Source: Dendrophyllia cribrosa
Lineage: Eukaryota > Cnidaria > Anthozoa > Scleractinia > Dendrophylliidae
Assembly (NCBI GenBank): GCA_024195265.1
Contig: JAJLRJ010000005.1
Coordinates: 37,720,207-37,784,206 of the forward strand
Length of the DNA: 64,000 nucleotides
Direction: 5' to 3'
The position numbers were made by a program, and so were the translations under genes. This document shows, in pieces, positions 44,558 through 56,340 of this stretch. The notes under the pieces were generated by a model. It did not search any database, had not been told where the DNA came from, and saw nothing but the letters and a program-made list of their open reading frames with translations. Within the stretch, counting starts at the first letter, position 1, and the number at the start of each line of letters is the position of its first letter.

Positions 44558-47500
44558 ATGAAGTCGCACCTTCTGTTACTATTATCCCTGCTGGTATTTT
44601 GCAGCGCTGTTCAAGGCAAACGTAAGGAATATTATTTAATGTTGTATTGAAGGAATTATTGCTGTTCTTACAATATTTTACAACATAGAAGAGCCATAAA
44701 AACCAGTCATCAGTTTGTACATTGCAGGAATCTAATCGTGGAAACCACCCCGTCGATTTGTATTATATTCTAACGCCTGTTAGTGTAAGCTACCTGGAAG
44801 AATATATTAATCTTTAAGAGCCTGACTGACTTGCTCAGCCATAGGAAAAAAAATGATCGCTCCTTTTTAGTTGACTAAAACCTCAAGGAAATAAAGGATC
44901 GATATATTGAATTTGGGCACCCACCGAGTAAATATAATCAAGTATAAACATAAGGATCCATCTTATCAGTGGTTATCTGAATGTTCGTTTTTACTCGACA
45001 CAAATCGTAGACTTCCACACTTATGCTTATGCTTATGCTTAACCCTCGGACGTACAAAGGGGGGGGGGGGGGGGGGTCTGTCACCCCCGTAAACCTTTTC
45101 TCCAAATTTTTAAGAGCATTCATTGTTAACTCATGCTGTCTTCACTAAGCTGTTCATTTATCCTTCAGACACATGTTGGTAAAGTTTGGCGACAATCCTT
45201 TGCCATGGTAACGAGATATGACGTCATAAGTAGCATGAGGTCAAGCCGTTTTTGAATACAAATGCGTATTTTTGCCTTTTTTCGGTGAAAAACATAAAAT
45301 GCTACCAAAAGCAGCAAATTTTTTAATTGTATAATATTTTACAACTTTGGAGAAATCAGTATATTTGCAATTTCCGCATTTTCCCGATAAATTTCAATGT
45401 TTAGATGACGTCACGGACACCCAGCAGCGTCATGACCCATAATATTTGCCTCATCTTGTCGAGCACATTACAGGCTATATATCAGAGATAGAATAGTTCG
45501 GAAATATTGTAAGACAGCAAAAACTCAAGGGAGGGGTTGCACCCCCACCTGCCCTTGTACCACGGTGGGGGTATAAGGCATGGGTCAACAGTCATTTTCA
45601 AAAAAAAGGTCGGGGGTGGTCTATCTTCGGAGGCTTTAGCCATAAAAACATAAACTTTGGAATACTGAAGAGTTTGCAAATGCAGTAATTTTAGCAAATA
45701 GAAGATATGCAAATTAGGTCACGTGACTTGATACGACCGCAAAAACCAAAATCAAAGATGGGAACACTTTTGTTCTTGGGCCATCGTAGCTTGATAAGAA
45801 ATAGAACACAGACCGCGGTGATAAACATATTGAACTTATTCATTTTGTACTTAATGTCGGTCCCAGTCCCTTTTCAATACTTTAGAAGTATAGTTTTCAA
45901 CACTGCAACGGTCACTTTTGAAAATGTATGTAGTAGCATTCGAAACGTCAAGTTTTTATCAAAAATGAATAAGTTCAATATGTTTATCACCGCGGTTTGT
46001 GTTCTATTTCTTATCAAGATGGGAACAGTTTATGACAACCATAAATGAACTTCACTACTACCAGATAACTCCTAAGAGCAGCAACAAAAGATCTGTGCTT
46101 GGCAATTGTTGAATATTTCATTGCGTTTGAAAACAAACGGTACTTTGTACTAGTGCCCAGTCTCCCATAACAGTTATTTCTTTTTTCCTGCCTTTCTTTT
46201 AAATTATCTTAAAGTTTCCAAGCACAAAAATGATGTACCTTGTGGCCTTAAAGCTGATGGTAGACTCCTGGAAATAGTAAAAAGTGCTCCCATTTTGTGT
46301 ATAAGATTTTTTCAGCTAAAAATAGCCCTGACAAGTCACGTGATTTAATTTCCATATTTTCTGCGTACGAAAATGACCACATTTGCAAATTGTTTATTCT
46401 GCCAAAGTTTTTCGTTCTCATGGATAAAGACTCAAAAGATGGACCACCCACTCACTTTTTGTGTGAAATGGCAGGAGACCCATGCCTTAATTTACTTGAG
46501 AATTATGTCGCTAGTGAAAACCTAAGCTTAAGGTATGGATGATTCTTATCACGAATGGAGCGCGGTACCCTTGTCAGGCTCTGTTATTTTTATTTGCGCT
46601 TCCAGAATACAAGGTGAGGGTGCATACCGCGGGTAAACAGGGTGCTGGCACTGATGCGCATGTGTGGATTAAAATAGTCGGCGAAAAAGGCTCTACTGAT
46701 TCAATCGAACTAAAGAGTTGCGGCAAAGGAAAAGATTACCTTGAAATGGGAGGGTAAGTATTTTAATTTACTTTATGCAGTGTTGTAGGTTCAATACATG
46801 AAGGACAAAAATGGATGGCAGCACTAGCTCCGGAAGTTGAATTAACTCGTATTCAAACAATTCCGCGCGCTGTTGCTTCCTAAATTCACGTTGCGTCGGC
46901 TTTACTTAACCTTTCTTTTTCTTTGTTTGTAGAACAGATGAATTTTCAGTCGAAGGTAAAGATGTAGGACGTGTGGAAGCAGTGGAAATTAAACGTGATA
47001 CCGCTGGACTGGCAGATGGGTGGAAACCTAAATGGGTGAGTTTATTTCTTAAATGTGGCAAATGTGTTTAATATTGAGGAAATTGAGCAACAAGTACACT
47101 GACGTCCGGTACCGAGTCATGCTTAACGACCGGTTATGAATTGTTTCCCTTTTGATTTCTTTGGACATCGCCGTGTCAATCCACAGACATAAAAGGAGAA
47201 CTTTTCTATTGCTGGAACACGGAGTCCAGCCTCACAACAATATTATTCGAATTGCAGTTACGTATCCTGATTTCTCCCTTCAGGTAACCTGTTTGCACTG
47301 ACACTAACAATGTGGAGAGCGGTATAAAGACGGCGCGCTAAAAGAAACAAACAGAATATTGCATTCGCTGTCTGAAGTGGCTTTGCTTCCTCTCCCTCCT
47401 CTTGTTTTGCACACATTATTTCTGGTACCACCTTTCAGGCTTCATTTTCCGCAATCTGAACTCAGTAAAAAAGGGCAAACTACGCTACAGTAGGACGTTT

Positions 47501-49937
47501 GTTATATTGGTAGTCGAGATACAGAGATAACAGGAGTAATCCAGCTTAACGTACTACTCAACACACCGGTGACGTCACAGCTGAGAATTGGCGCGCTGCA
47601 AGTCATGAGGCTGGTCGCAAGTTCCGGAGTGAAAAAAAGACGCCATTTTGATTTTAGAGACCACGTTCTTCATGACCAATTAGAGAACGGTTTTATATCT
47701 TCTTTGAGAATGAAAGCAGCGACTTGAAAAGTTTGTGACGAGCTTGGCCATATACTAGGTTCATGTATGACATGCGTGCTGCGTACTGCTAAGAACAGAA
47801 ATGTCGAAAGCGTCATGTGGCGTAATAAATTTTAATCTCGGCAATGAAATGACGAAGATCTAATCTTCATAATATTTTTAACTAAACAAGTTACGACTAT
47901 TAATGTGAATTGAGAAAAATAATATCAAAGTAGAGTAAAAAAATAATAAGAATAGGATCGAAATAAAAAATGACAATCATTATATAGCTCTACACCTGCA
48001 CCTTCCGCAATTAGCATTGTCAATTAAAGATAAGTAAAAAATATTTACAAACAATACCGTATCAAATATATCGATTCTCTGCATATTTTGATGTTAATAT
48101 AAGAGAGAGACGTGTACACAAGCAGCCCGTTACGGCTTTACAAGTAGGCCGTTTGGACTTGCCAAATAAATATAGCCAAGTTAATTTTTCAAACGATGCT
48201 TAACATAAAAATGCATTGTGTGAAATGAGTTTTGAAGATCATGTAAAGCGTCGGTCGATGAATAGAACCGTTTGATATTGCTTTGGGGTATCAATTGAGG
48301 CAGGTTTTGCGTTTGTATGGCAAGTGAACGCCACGAGTTCAAGCTATGTACTGCAACTTCTTGTTTAAAACAGTCCTTGTCCTACTGCGGTCCTTGACTA
48401 ATACGATATTTCCGGTCTAATTGCTTACTGATTCGGTGGCTTTGTTTGTTGCAGATTGAAGTGGTTCCTTATCCTGAAGCTTTCTTCAACATTTGGTTGG
48501 AACCAAACAAGTGGGTTAAGGGAAGTGAGTATTTATCAACACATAAGCATTTATTTTTAGCGGATCTCTGCGGGCCGAAGGCCCGCGCGTAGCCCCATAC
48601 TCATAGAACCTAGAACCTATGCCCGTCATTTTTCATGGTCATGGCTAGCGGAATGTTTCGCGTGCGCGGCGGCCCGTGTTGGACAGGGCTATTTCGTGGG
48701 CGCGTATGACGTCGCAAAACATGCGCGTATGAAGCCACACAACATCCGAGATGTTTGTTTTCATTACGGATTTCACAACCAAAGATTAAGGGGGGATTTA
48801 TTAAAGAATTTCCAAGCAAGCGATGGACTTAAAGGTAAAACAGATTACATTTTTTGATGGGAATTTATGTTGATATCAATCTGTGATTGACTTTTTCTTT
48901 GTGTTCTCGCTAGTTTTGGAGAATTGTTAAAAAACGCGCTCAATTAAATTCAGTTGTTTTGATTTCTTTCATCGGAGACATCTCGGCTTCGATGAGCTAT
49001 AAATGGTTCGCGTTTTGCTTTTAAACATAAGCTTATGGAGATTTGAATAAAATTTTTCGAAAGAAGATTGTGTTGTCCATTTTCATGTGTTTGTTCATTC
49101 ATTACATAGGTTGAAAAGCGATTTTATGTAAACAAAACAAAACTTGGATTTTATAGTTCTAAACTTCACTCGCGTGCATGGTCTTATGCAAATATGTTTG
49201 GGTATTTTTTGCAATTTTGATTTCCAAATCAGTTTCTCGGACAATTTTTTATAAGCAACAGATGTATTGTCGTACTAGTTATTCTAGACGGAGAAAAAGT
49301 TGTTTTTGTGAACTTTTGTACGGTCTAAATTTACTGTGCAAACGGTCGCGTAAGTTTTGAGAATTGCTAAAATTAAAAAGTAGCCAGTTGTTTTGATTTC
49401 TTTCATCGGAGACATCTCGGCCTCGATGAGCTATAAATGGTTCGCGTTTTGCTTTTCAACATAAATTTATGGAGATTTGAATAAAATTTTTAGAAAGAAG
49501 ATTGTGTTGTCCATTTTTACGTGTTTGTTCATTCATTACATAGGGTGAAAAGCGATTTTATGTAAACAAAACAAGACTTGGATTTTATAGTTCTAAACTT
49601 CACTCGCGTGGTCTTATGCAAATATTTTTGTGTATTTTTTGCAATTTTGATTTCCAAATCAGTTTCTCGGACAATTTTTTATAAGCAACAGGTGTATTTT
49701 ATTCGGAAATTAGTCGTACTAGTTATTCTAGACGAAGAAAAAGTTGTTTTTGTGAACTTTTGTACGGTCTAAATGTACTGTGCAAACGGTCGCGTAACTC
49801 TGTTTTTGAGAATTGCTAAAACTAAAAAATAGCCTGGTCGTCAATTTTATTCTTATGCTTCCGACCTTTCACCTTAGTTAAGCTTATCTTTTCATCGGCT
49901 TTAATGTCTGTTCAGAGAGCGACGCTGTTAGGCTCAG

Positions 49938-49981
<44 letters not shown>

Positions 49982-52033
49982 CTAATTAAAAGAAAGAACA
50001 TCCTTGCGATATCGCAAGTAGTCTAAAAAAGGTCTGGGTTCAAAGTATATCCGGCAAATATGGTCAATCGACAGTTACGTTGCTTTGAGCACAACGAAAG
50101 TTTCCATGAAGGTAAATTAATCTTGAAGTTTTCTTTTGCCTTATCGTAAAAATTAGCTTTGGGGACATGGCGACAGCACTGAGTGAACGACATACTAGTT
50201 AAATAAATGACAGATCTTCTATTCTTGGTTTTCACTATTACGTCATATCAAAATTCAGAAGCATTAAACAACAGGTTTCGATTCCAAAATATTTATACAT
50301 TTTTGGTAAGAAATGTATGGAGCGGCTATCTTGGTGCCCCACCCAGAGGCACCAACATGGCGGCCAAAAATTCAGTCTTAATTACAGCAAAAATCAAATC
50401 AAAAAATAAGTTCCATTAAATCGGCTTATAAGCATTTACAATGCAAAAATAACTTTCAAATGATTCAATTTTGTTTATTTTTACGGCTTATCTGAAATAG
50501 CGTTACGAATTGCGTACCACATTTAAAACCTTAATAAATCAGAAGCATAACATCGTTAAAACCTGAAACTTTTTGTGAAAGATTATAACACTACTTTCCA
50601 CGTACCATGTTGGAAACAGCTTTGTAGGATGTATACTTTAGATTTTTGAATTTTTAAGACGTCATGTGCAAACCAAGAAATGAAGTCGGCAAACTACGTA
50701 CATTGTAACGTAAATCGTATTTTATTTGATCGAGAGTGTTATAAAATGAAATGAGTACTGGCATTAGTATAGTACCCTGATAAACAACGAATCCATAAGC
50801 ACAATGAAATAAAATACAATCATGCAATATCATGTTTTCCCGCAGGCTTTAATTACCGCGCCTTTCAATAACACGCGAACTCCAAAGCCCAACTAAGTTT
50901 TACGTTTCACACTGCTGTCAATCGTAATCATGGCGACAAACATTGGACCCCTGAAAACAGAACCTGACAAAATAGATTGAAATCCACCAATACATCGCAA
51001 GCTACAAATATGACCTTGTCACCTTTTTGCGTTAAGCGTTTCAGTTTCCTGAGACATTCGCTATGATAATTGCGAGGTTGCGGCAGTGAAAAAACGAAAT
51101 TTTTGGTTGAGATTTTAACTTTAGTGTTCGCATGTTATCGAAAAGCGCAGTAATTAAATTAAGCCTATGATATATGGTTCAACATTTGTCGATCAACCAT
51201 TTATTTATTCATGTATCATGCCATGTTGAATGCTCTAAAACAGGCCTTGAAATGAACCTTGACCTTGACAGCCTTGACACTCAACTTGTTGAACGTTGAA
51301 CTGAACGTTGCTGAAAGAAAATAGAGACAGGCTCTGTTCCGTTAAACAAGTTGCAACTTGTTGAATGACTGAAGTCAATCGCCAATTTAAGATGTTGAAT
51401 GTGTTTTCTACTCATTCAACAAGTTGCAACATCGTTCGACATTTGTGGAACAACAAATGTTGAACAATGTTAAACCATTTATCATGTTTGCCATTAATTT
51501 GTACTTACTTCCACCTTCATTTCTGACAGCCGTCCGCAAGACCCACCCCAGGGATGGCAAGTAACCTCCAAACCTTTCATTGGAATCAGGATGATCAGTT
51601 ACATCAGAGTGCAACCACCCGGGGGGGGGGGGCTCCCATATGAAAGTGACAGGGGTGATCGTTGTGCCTTTCAGGGGTTAGAATTTGAGTTTTGGTACCA
51701 CTAAGGGTGTATGAATCGAAAACGACTACTGTCAGAGTTTATGTGATACCTAAACTGACAGGAACCACTTTTCACAAAGAATTGTTGCCTTTCAGTATTT
51801 CCTTTGATCACCCTCGTCAGTTTTATATGATAATCCCCCCCCCCCTGCCCTCGATCATCATCTGCTAGCAGTTCGATTGCTCAATTAGCCTGATTAATTA
51901 AAAGCCATACATTAAATTGTAACTGATGAAAAAGAATCAATAAAAATTACCTTTTTCGCTTGAACAGGAAAATTTGTAAGAAAATGTCACTAACTAATCC
52001 TTTGCATTTTTTTTCTAAATTACAGTTGTGTGA
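44558..52033 (+). CDS. Secreted single-PLAT-domain protein, five exons
   Basis: Exons 44558-44621, 46606-46753, 46933-47035, 48455-48524, 52026-52033; phases 1, 2, 0, 1 match at every junction, and all donors (GTAAGG, GTAAGT, GTGAGT, GTGAGT) and acceptors are good. The product is 130 residues. Signal peptide MKSHLLLLLSLLVFCSAVQG, then one PLAT/LH2 beta-sandwich: YKVRVHTAGKQGAGTDAHVW (22-42), IELKSC, TDEFSVEGKDVGRVEAVEIK (71-91), DTAGLADGWKPKW (93-105), a shortened end FFNIWLEPNKW. PLAT domains bind lipids or proteins, and secreted PLAT proteins occur in cnidarian extracellular and skeletal matrix. The very short last exon (two codons and stop) is the least certain part. Introns 1 and 4 are full of transposons. 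A duplicate exon 1 lies at 7985-8048. Confidence 0.85.
45042..45573. mobile_element. TTAA MITE, CCCTCGGACGTAC family, copy 4 (right end cut)
   Basis: Starts CTTAACCCTCGGACGTAC, followed by G18 (45059-45076). Family interior present. After CTTGTACCACGGTGGGGG the expected right end is replaced by the next element. It sits in the CTTATGCTTATGC repeat and in PLAT intron 1. Confidence 0.8.
45574..46489. mobile_element. 0.9-kb element with long nested inverted repeats
   Basis: TAAGGCATGGGTC at the left, GACCCATGCCTTA at the right, with outer arms of about 210 bp (AAGTCACGTGA, TTTGCAAA, CCAAAGTTT, CCACC in mirrored order). Inside, 45790-46018 is a second foldback with 57-bp arms differing by one base (CTTGATAAGAAATAGAACAC and its complement). 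Truncates the MITE to its left. Confidence 0.8.
47036..48454. other. PLAT intron 3
   Basis: Carries a dispersed repeat at 47745-47840 related to 19470-19590 (ACTAGGTTCAT, ATGACATGCG, GAAGCGTCATGTGG). Otherwise plain. Confidence 0.6.
48951..49820. repeat. Two tandem units of 434 bp in PLAT intron 4
   Basis: Both units run from CAGTTGTTTTGATTTCTTTC to the GAATTGCTAAAA block. An inverted relative lies at 26400-26790, next to the long-TIR element. The right edge (49853-49870) is the empty target site of that element. Confidence 0.9.
49939..49975. repeat. AT dinucleotide microsatellite
   Basis: About 18 uninterrupted AT units. Confidence 0.95.
50230..50600 (+). repeat. Direct relative of 23830-24240
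   Basis: Shared in order: ATATCAAAATTC, TTTCGATTCCAAAAT, AAATCGGCTTATAAGCAT, TTTTGTTTATTTT, CATCGTTAAAACCTGAAAC. This copy holds an ATCTTGGTGCC...GGCACCAACATGGC mini-foldback (50327-50362). Confidence 0.7.
50601..51615. other. Non-coding part of PLAT intron 4
   Basis: 51230-51470 is rich in CAACTTGTTGAA / TTCAACAAGTTG words in both orientations (a MITE-like patch). 51500-51615 is a dispersed repeat related to 21800-21910. No exon evident. Confidence 0.5.
51619..51846. mobile_element. MITE with poly-G / poly-C termini
   Basis: G12 then CTCCCATATGAAAGTGACAG, and at the right GATCACCCTCGTCAG, TATGATAAT then C11. The ends are inverted relatives, so the homopolymers form the very tips. Confidence 0.7.
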
Positions 52034-52111
52034 TATTGAAATGTTATCACCTTGCGCGGCACTGTTACAGACCAATTTGTAAGAAAATGTCACTAACTAA
52101 TCCTTTGCATT

Positions 52112-53247
52112 CTTTTTACTCATGCGCGAAGCGGCATGAGGTAAGGTTTCGGCTCCGTTTTTCTTGTTATTACTCATGCGCGTAGCGGCATGAGTTACAA
52201 AATGCTCTCCGTTTTTCTTTTTTACTCATGCGCAAAGCGCAATGAGTTAAAAAATGCCCTTCGTTTTTCTTTTTTTTATTTTTATTTTTATTATTATTAT
52301 TATTTTTGAGGCGGTACGCACCTCTCGGAACGCCTCACAAGATTGGCTTCATTGTGGCACAGCCTTTATTTACAAAACATTCCAAAAAACTTCATTACGC
52401 ATGCGCATGAGTATAGGCTGCTTGAAGTCTCTTGTTTTATTATTTTTTGTGTCACGATTTTGCATGCAAATTTATGCACGCATATTTTAAATTGTGCACT
52501 TCCGGTTCATAGCTTTGCCATTTACACTTCCTGTTCAGTGACTTCCGGCTACTCTCACTTCCGGTAAAACAGCGTTACTGAACTGTCACGACAGCGTCTC
52601 CTACAACCCTACTTACCTTAGTAATGTTCACGTTTGGTATATATAAGACTTAGAAGAATCACTGGCTTCATTGTGGTACAGCCTTCATTTCCAAAACTAT
52701 CAATAGTAAACAATATGGTTTGCAGGAACGATGACTGAATGAAAGGAGTACTCTTCGCCATGTCGGACATCTTCTTATCATGTTTAAAATATATCATAAA
52801 ACTTTCTTACGCATGCGCATGAGTATAGGCTGCTTGAAGCCTCTTGTTACTATTATTTTTATTTTTTGTGTCACGATTTTGTATGCAAATTTATGCACTT
52901 CCGGTTCATGTCTTTGCCATTTACACTTCCTGTTTAGTGACTTCCGGCTACTCTCACTTCCCGTAAAAAAACGTTACTTTGGTGTCACGACAGCATCTCC
53001 TACATCCCTACATACGTTACTATGTTAACGTTTGGTATATATAAGACTTAGAAGAATCACTGGCTTCATTGTGGTACATCCTTCATTTCCAAAACATTCA
53101 ATAGTAAACAACGTGGTTTGCAGGAACGATGACTGAATTAAAGGAGTAACTCTTTTCCATGTCGGACATCTTCTTATCATGTTTAAAATATATCATAAAA
53201 CTTTCTTACGCATGCGCATGAGTAAAGGCTGCTTGGAGCCTTTTGCT
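52112..53247. mobile_element. ACTCATGCGC-type tandem element next to the last PLAT exon
   Basis: Left part: three tandem ACTCATGCGC...CATGAG units (52116, 52172, 52226). Then about three 400-bp direct units (GCTTCATTGTGG, CATGCGCATGAGTATAGGCTG, CACTTCCGG, GGTATATATAAGACTTAG) and a final CATGCGCATGAGTAAAGGC. It lies inside a duplicated segment: 51971-52064 and 52074-52110 plus 53248-53299 are two copies of the exon-5 region, the second split by this element. Confidence 0.8.
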
Positions 53248-53299
53248 CTAAATTAAAGTTGTGTGATACTGAAATGTTATCACCTTGCGCAGCACTGAT

Positions 53300-53660
53300 C
53301 GAAAATGCTACACAAGGCTGATAACGAACAAAGAATATCCGCGCGACGCTTTGAGAAGCTTTCCCTCAATCCGTTAAAAACACTACAAATTTCCACCATT
53401 TCGTGCAAACGAGTAACTTACGATTTGCTCCGAAAACCTAGATAAATTTCCAAAAAATGTTTTGATGGGTATTAGTTGAATATTGTTTCTAAAGTCAGCG
53501 TTGGCACTTTCCGCCACCACCCCTTTGGTCTGTATATTTAGAGTTAAATGGTACTTTAGAGATTTCCCCGTCATCGAGCACTGATTGATGTTAAAAACAA
53601 AACAAAAAAGAGACCATTATCGACGGATTTCGATTTACTGTAAACGAAACCTTCTATGTT
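53300..53660. other. Non-coding, shares a dispersed repeat
   Basis: AAAAAGAGACCATTATCGAC then GGATTTCGATT at about 53607-53635 recurs in related form at about 56055 and 57255. No gene seen. Confidence 0.5.
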
Positions 53661-53663
53661 ACT

Positions 53664-54240
53664 ATGATACCGTTTTTTTAGGGGCCATGGGAACCCCTAT
53701 GTCATCGCAAAATTGCAAAAAGCGTTGAAGGCTAACACTACACGCCTCGCGCGACTTATCCAATACAAGGCAATCATCTAAAATGTGCATAACATTTGTA
53801 ATACCTAATTTGGTACGAGCCACCCATTCCATAGTCGTATTTGGTCTTTCAAAGCTCTTGCAAGAACTTGTGTAACCCATTGGCTGGCATAAATCTACAT
53901 AAAACGTCTCCTTCCAACTTAACCCAAATAAGTGTTAATCGGAGGGGTGCACAGGTATTATTCTAAAAGCACACCTTACATCAATCTTAGCCATAGCACA
54001 GCCTTTGCCTAACTACTGGATTATCCGAACTGCATCATCAACAGTTTCATATTGCACTGAACAAAAATCCGGTCCGAAAGGAAAGAGCTCTTAGCCACAA
54101 TTCCGAATGGATTTGGTCCCAGTATGCCCCGGGAACTCTCGCAGCTGACGAAAATTTCCATCATAGAACCTCCAATTTGCCTCCAGAGTTGCCAAATCTC
54201 TGATACCATGCCAGAGTTTAACGGGGCGTAAAATCAAGAA
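53664..54240 (-). pseudogene. DIRS-like reverse transcriptase remnant
   Basis: On the minus strand the order is QYETVDDAVRIIQ, a stop, then AMAKIDVRCAFRIIPVHPSD (motif A), a stop, HLFGLSWKETFYVDLCQPMG (motif B region), TTMEWVARTKLGITNVMHIL then DDC (motif C, LDD) and LQRFLQFCDDIGVPMAPKKT. DIRS-family RTs use LDD and the PVHP block. This is a different lineage from the 12.8-17 kb element (motif wording differs) and carries several stops. No recombinase was found downstream. Confidence 0.8.
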
Positions 54241-54439
54241 CACGTTAGCCCATATTTGTTTCTTAATCTTAGCTGATACCCGATGAGCTAATGGTATAGC
54301 TGCTGATAGGAATGACTTCTTACGTGTGTCTTCTCCTGCATGGTGTCTGCAGCAATGTGCCTGTGATGTGCTGGACTACTTGTTGCACTGCGTCATGGAC
54401 CACGTTGCTTGCCGAAAGCAGAGACGTACCCCCAACAGT

Positions 54440-54753
54440 TCCTAGAGTCTCTCCCATGCCACTGAAAAAGGTGTGGCAAAAGGGTTAGAAACTGGTCTCA
54501 CAGGGTCAGGTACAAACTGTATTTCTGGATTTCCAGTCGTTGATGATTGTGAACTACCCACATCCTGCAAGGCCTTAACCACTTCTTCTGAAATGGTATT
54601 GCTTATTGCCGCCTAAACGGCTGCAGGGCCGAGAGTTGTAGGTTATGAGCGTCAGATGCCGGGGTCCAGGTGAGTTAGATGCTGATGGGGTCACCACCCG
54701 CGTTCTCGTGGAGACTCTATATCACTGTAGCCCGTGTTTCGCTTTGCAGACAT
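54440..54753 (-). pseudogene. gag-like start of the same DIRS remnant
   Basis: Minus strand, ATG at 54753 opens MSAKRNTGYSDIESPRERGW, then a stop. After more stops the frame continues ISEEVVKALQDVGSSQSSTT and IQFVPDPVRPVSNP. Position 5' of the RT remnant and the Ser/Pro-rich style suit a DIRS gag. No zinc finger is left. Confidence 0.5.
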
Positions 54754-54759
54754 GCTAGT

Positions 54760-55395
54760 AAGCGAACTTACAATACATTATAAACCTTATTTGCAATAAT
54801 GCAAATTCTAGCGTCACTAATATCAGTGGCAGAAGTTTACCAGAGCCGAGAGAGCAGTACCCGATGTACCGTTGGTATATCCTTAAATCTAAAAAAACAA
54901 TGGATGCGGCAATAAAACACGCTCTAACCGTGGCCCCAAATATTCTGCCCCAAATATTCTGCACCAAACAACCAAAGACAGAATGGTAGAAAGCCATGGC
55001 AAAGCTACTACTGAAACAAAATTATTTCAGCAGGTATACCAAAATGATGCAACAGCATAAGCTGGTAACATGAACGGCACAGAGCTAAGAACCGCTCCCG
55101 CTGGAAGTCTCATGATCCATGCTGACGATGCCAGGACCATATTCTTTCTAACAACCATAGGGATATTAATAACTCCGTCAATGGGGGTTTATGATAATCA
55201 ACAATGAACAATAAATATAGGGAATGTGCCTCGCTCCTTGACTTTGGAAAATAAGGTGGCCAGTTGCCATGGCCATCAGGTCACAAACACATGACTGAAA
55301 AATTCATGACCGTCCCTTTTATCCCCTGGTTGACACTACACGAGACCCCAGTAAATGCCATAAGAAACAAACACACTAATAAGTAGGGCAATCTG
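54760..55395. other. Between the gag and hydrolase remnants, nothing recognised
   Basis: Short ORFs only. Possibly untranslated part of the same element. Confidence 0.4.
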
Positions 55396-55399
55396 TGCT

Positions 55400-56010
55400 C
55401 TCGACATTTCATATCATTGTGCAACATGAGACACCGCAAAGAGAATAGCGCACCGATAAATTTTGTAAAGGGCCTTAGTGTTGCCCGCGCAGTTCAAATG
55501 AATTCCATCATTATGCCATCGTTATTCGACGGTTCGAAAAGACCTTGATGTTGCCAGAACTTGATTGACCATGTGTGCATGTTTAAACGACTCTTTCAAG
55601 ATATTATTCAACGCAAACAGTCTCTCGTTATATCCGCCTTCGAAGGGTTGTGTTTTCCGTGGGATTACCCGCAGATAAGCAAAAATTGAAGGCTATGTCC
55701 CTTCAGCAATAATTCAGCGATGATATAAAGCCCAATGGTCTCCGTGTCCGCAGATCTAGATCCCAGTTCGAGCACCACGATGTTGGGGGCGGTACAGCGA
55801 ATAGCCAGCAAATCGCACCGTATCATTTTGTCGACTGTTCGACCTCCAATTCCTCTAAATTCGACGTCGCATACCTTAGCAAGATCTAAGTTTTGGTCAT
55901 ATCGGTCATCCTCACGATTCTGGGTGATAAAGTGCGCACGTGGTTTCGCCTTTGCGTTCATCATATCCATGAATCGCATCGAGGCATGTGGGAGCTGGCA
56001 TGTACGGCAC
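55400..56010 (-). pseudogene. SGNH-hydrolase-like remnant
   Basis: Minus strand: AKVCDVEFRGIGGRTVDKM (block with the conserved Gly), APNIVVLELGSRSADTETI (block III, where GxND is expected but degenerate), a frameshift near 55650, then YNERLFALNNILKESFKHA, a stop, and NDGIHLNCAGNTKALYKIYR with the DGIH pair (catalytic Asp/His block V). The enzyme family cleaves esters. SGNH-type ORFs are known as passengers of some DIRS/Ngaro and LINE elements, and DIRS remnants lie just downstream on the same strand, so a retroelement origin is likely. The Ser-bearing block I was not found. Confidence 0.65.
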
Positions 56011-56340
56011 CAATCGATATTGATATAAAAATAAATAAATAAATTAAAAAAAAAAAAGGAATCCACGGTCGGCGGATTACGATTTGCTTACGAAGACTTC
56101 TATGATACTGATTGTAATTTTTTCGAAACTTTTAAAAGCGTTAAAAAATTTTGAAGGTCCGATAATTAAGAAAGACCCTTATTGATATGTAAGGGTTAAT
56201 GTTAATAATAACTATTTACAGCAAAGTTAACGGACAAAAATTGCAAGGCATTCTGTTGATTATTTTTTATTCCTTTGCCTTTGTTAATTAAAGAAAAAGA
56301 CATTTGCTTTATGTTGCGCTTTCGATTTTTTTTTTATCGA

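Larger units (their letters stand above)
33525..44925 (+). repeat. Block B: inverted partner of block A, with an inner tandem duplication
   Basis: 37795-44925 matches block A in inverse orientation. 33525-37760 is a second, direct copy of the inner part (37795-39610), so this stretch is present three times in the window (A, B1, B2). Copy-specific insertions show where mobile elements landed after duplication. Confidence 0.85.

Noticed and set aside
45707..46048. 113-codon ORF with hydrophobic stretches
   Set aside because: It spans the mirrored arms of a foldback element, so the apparent membrane segments are a by-product of the repeat.
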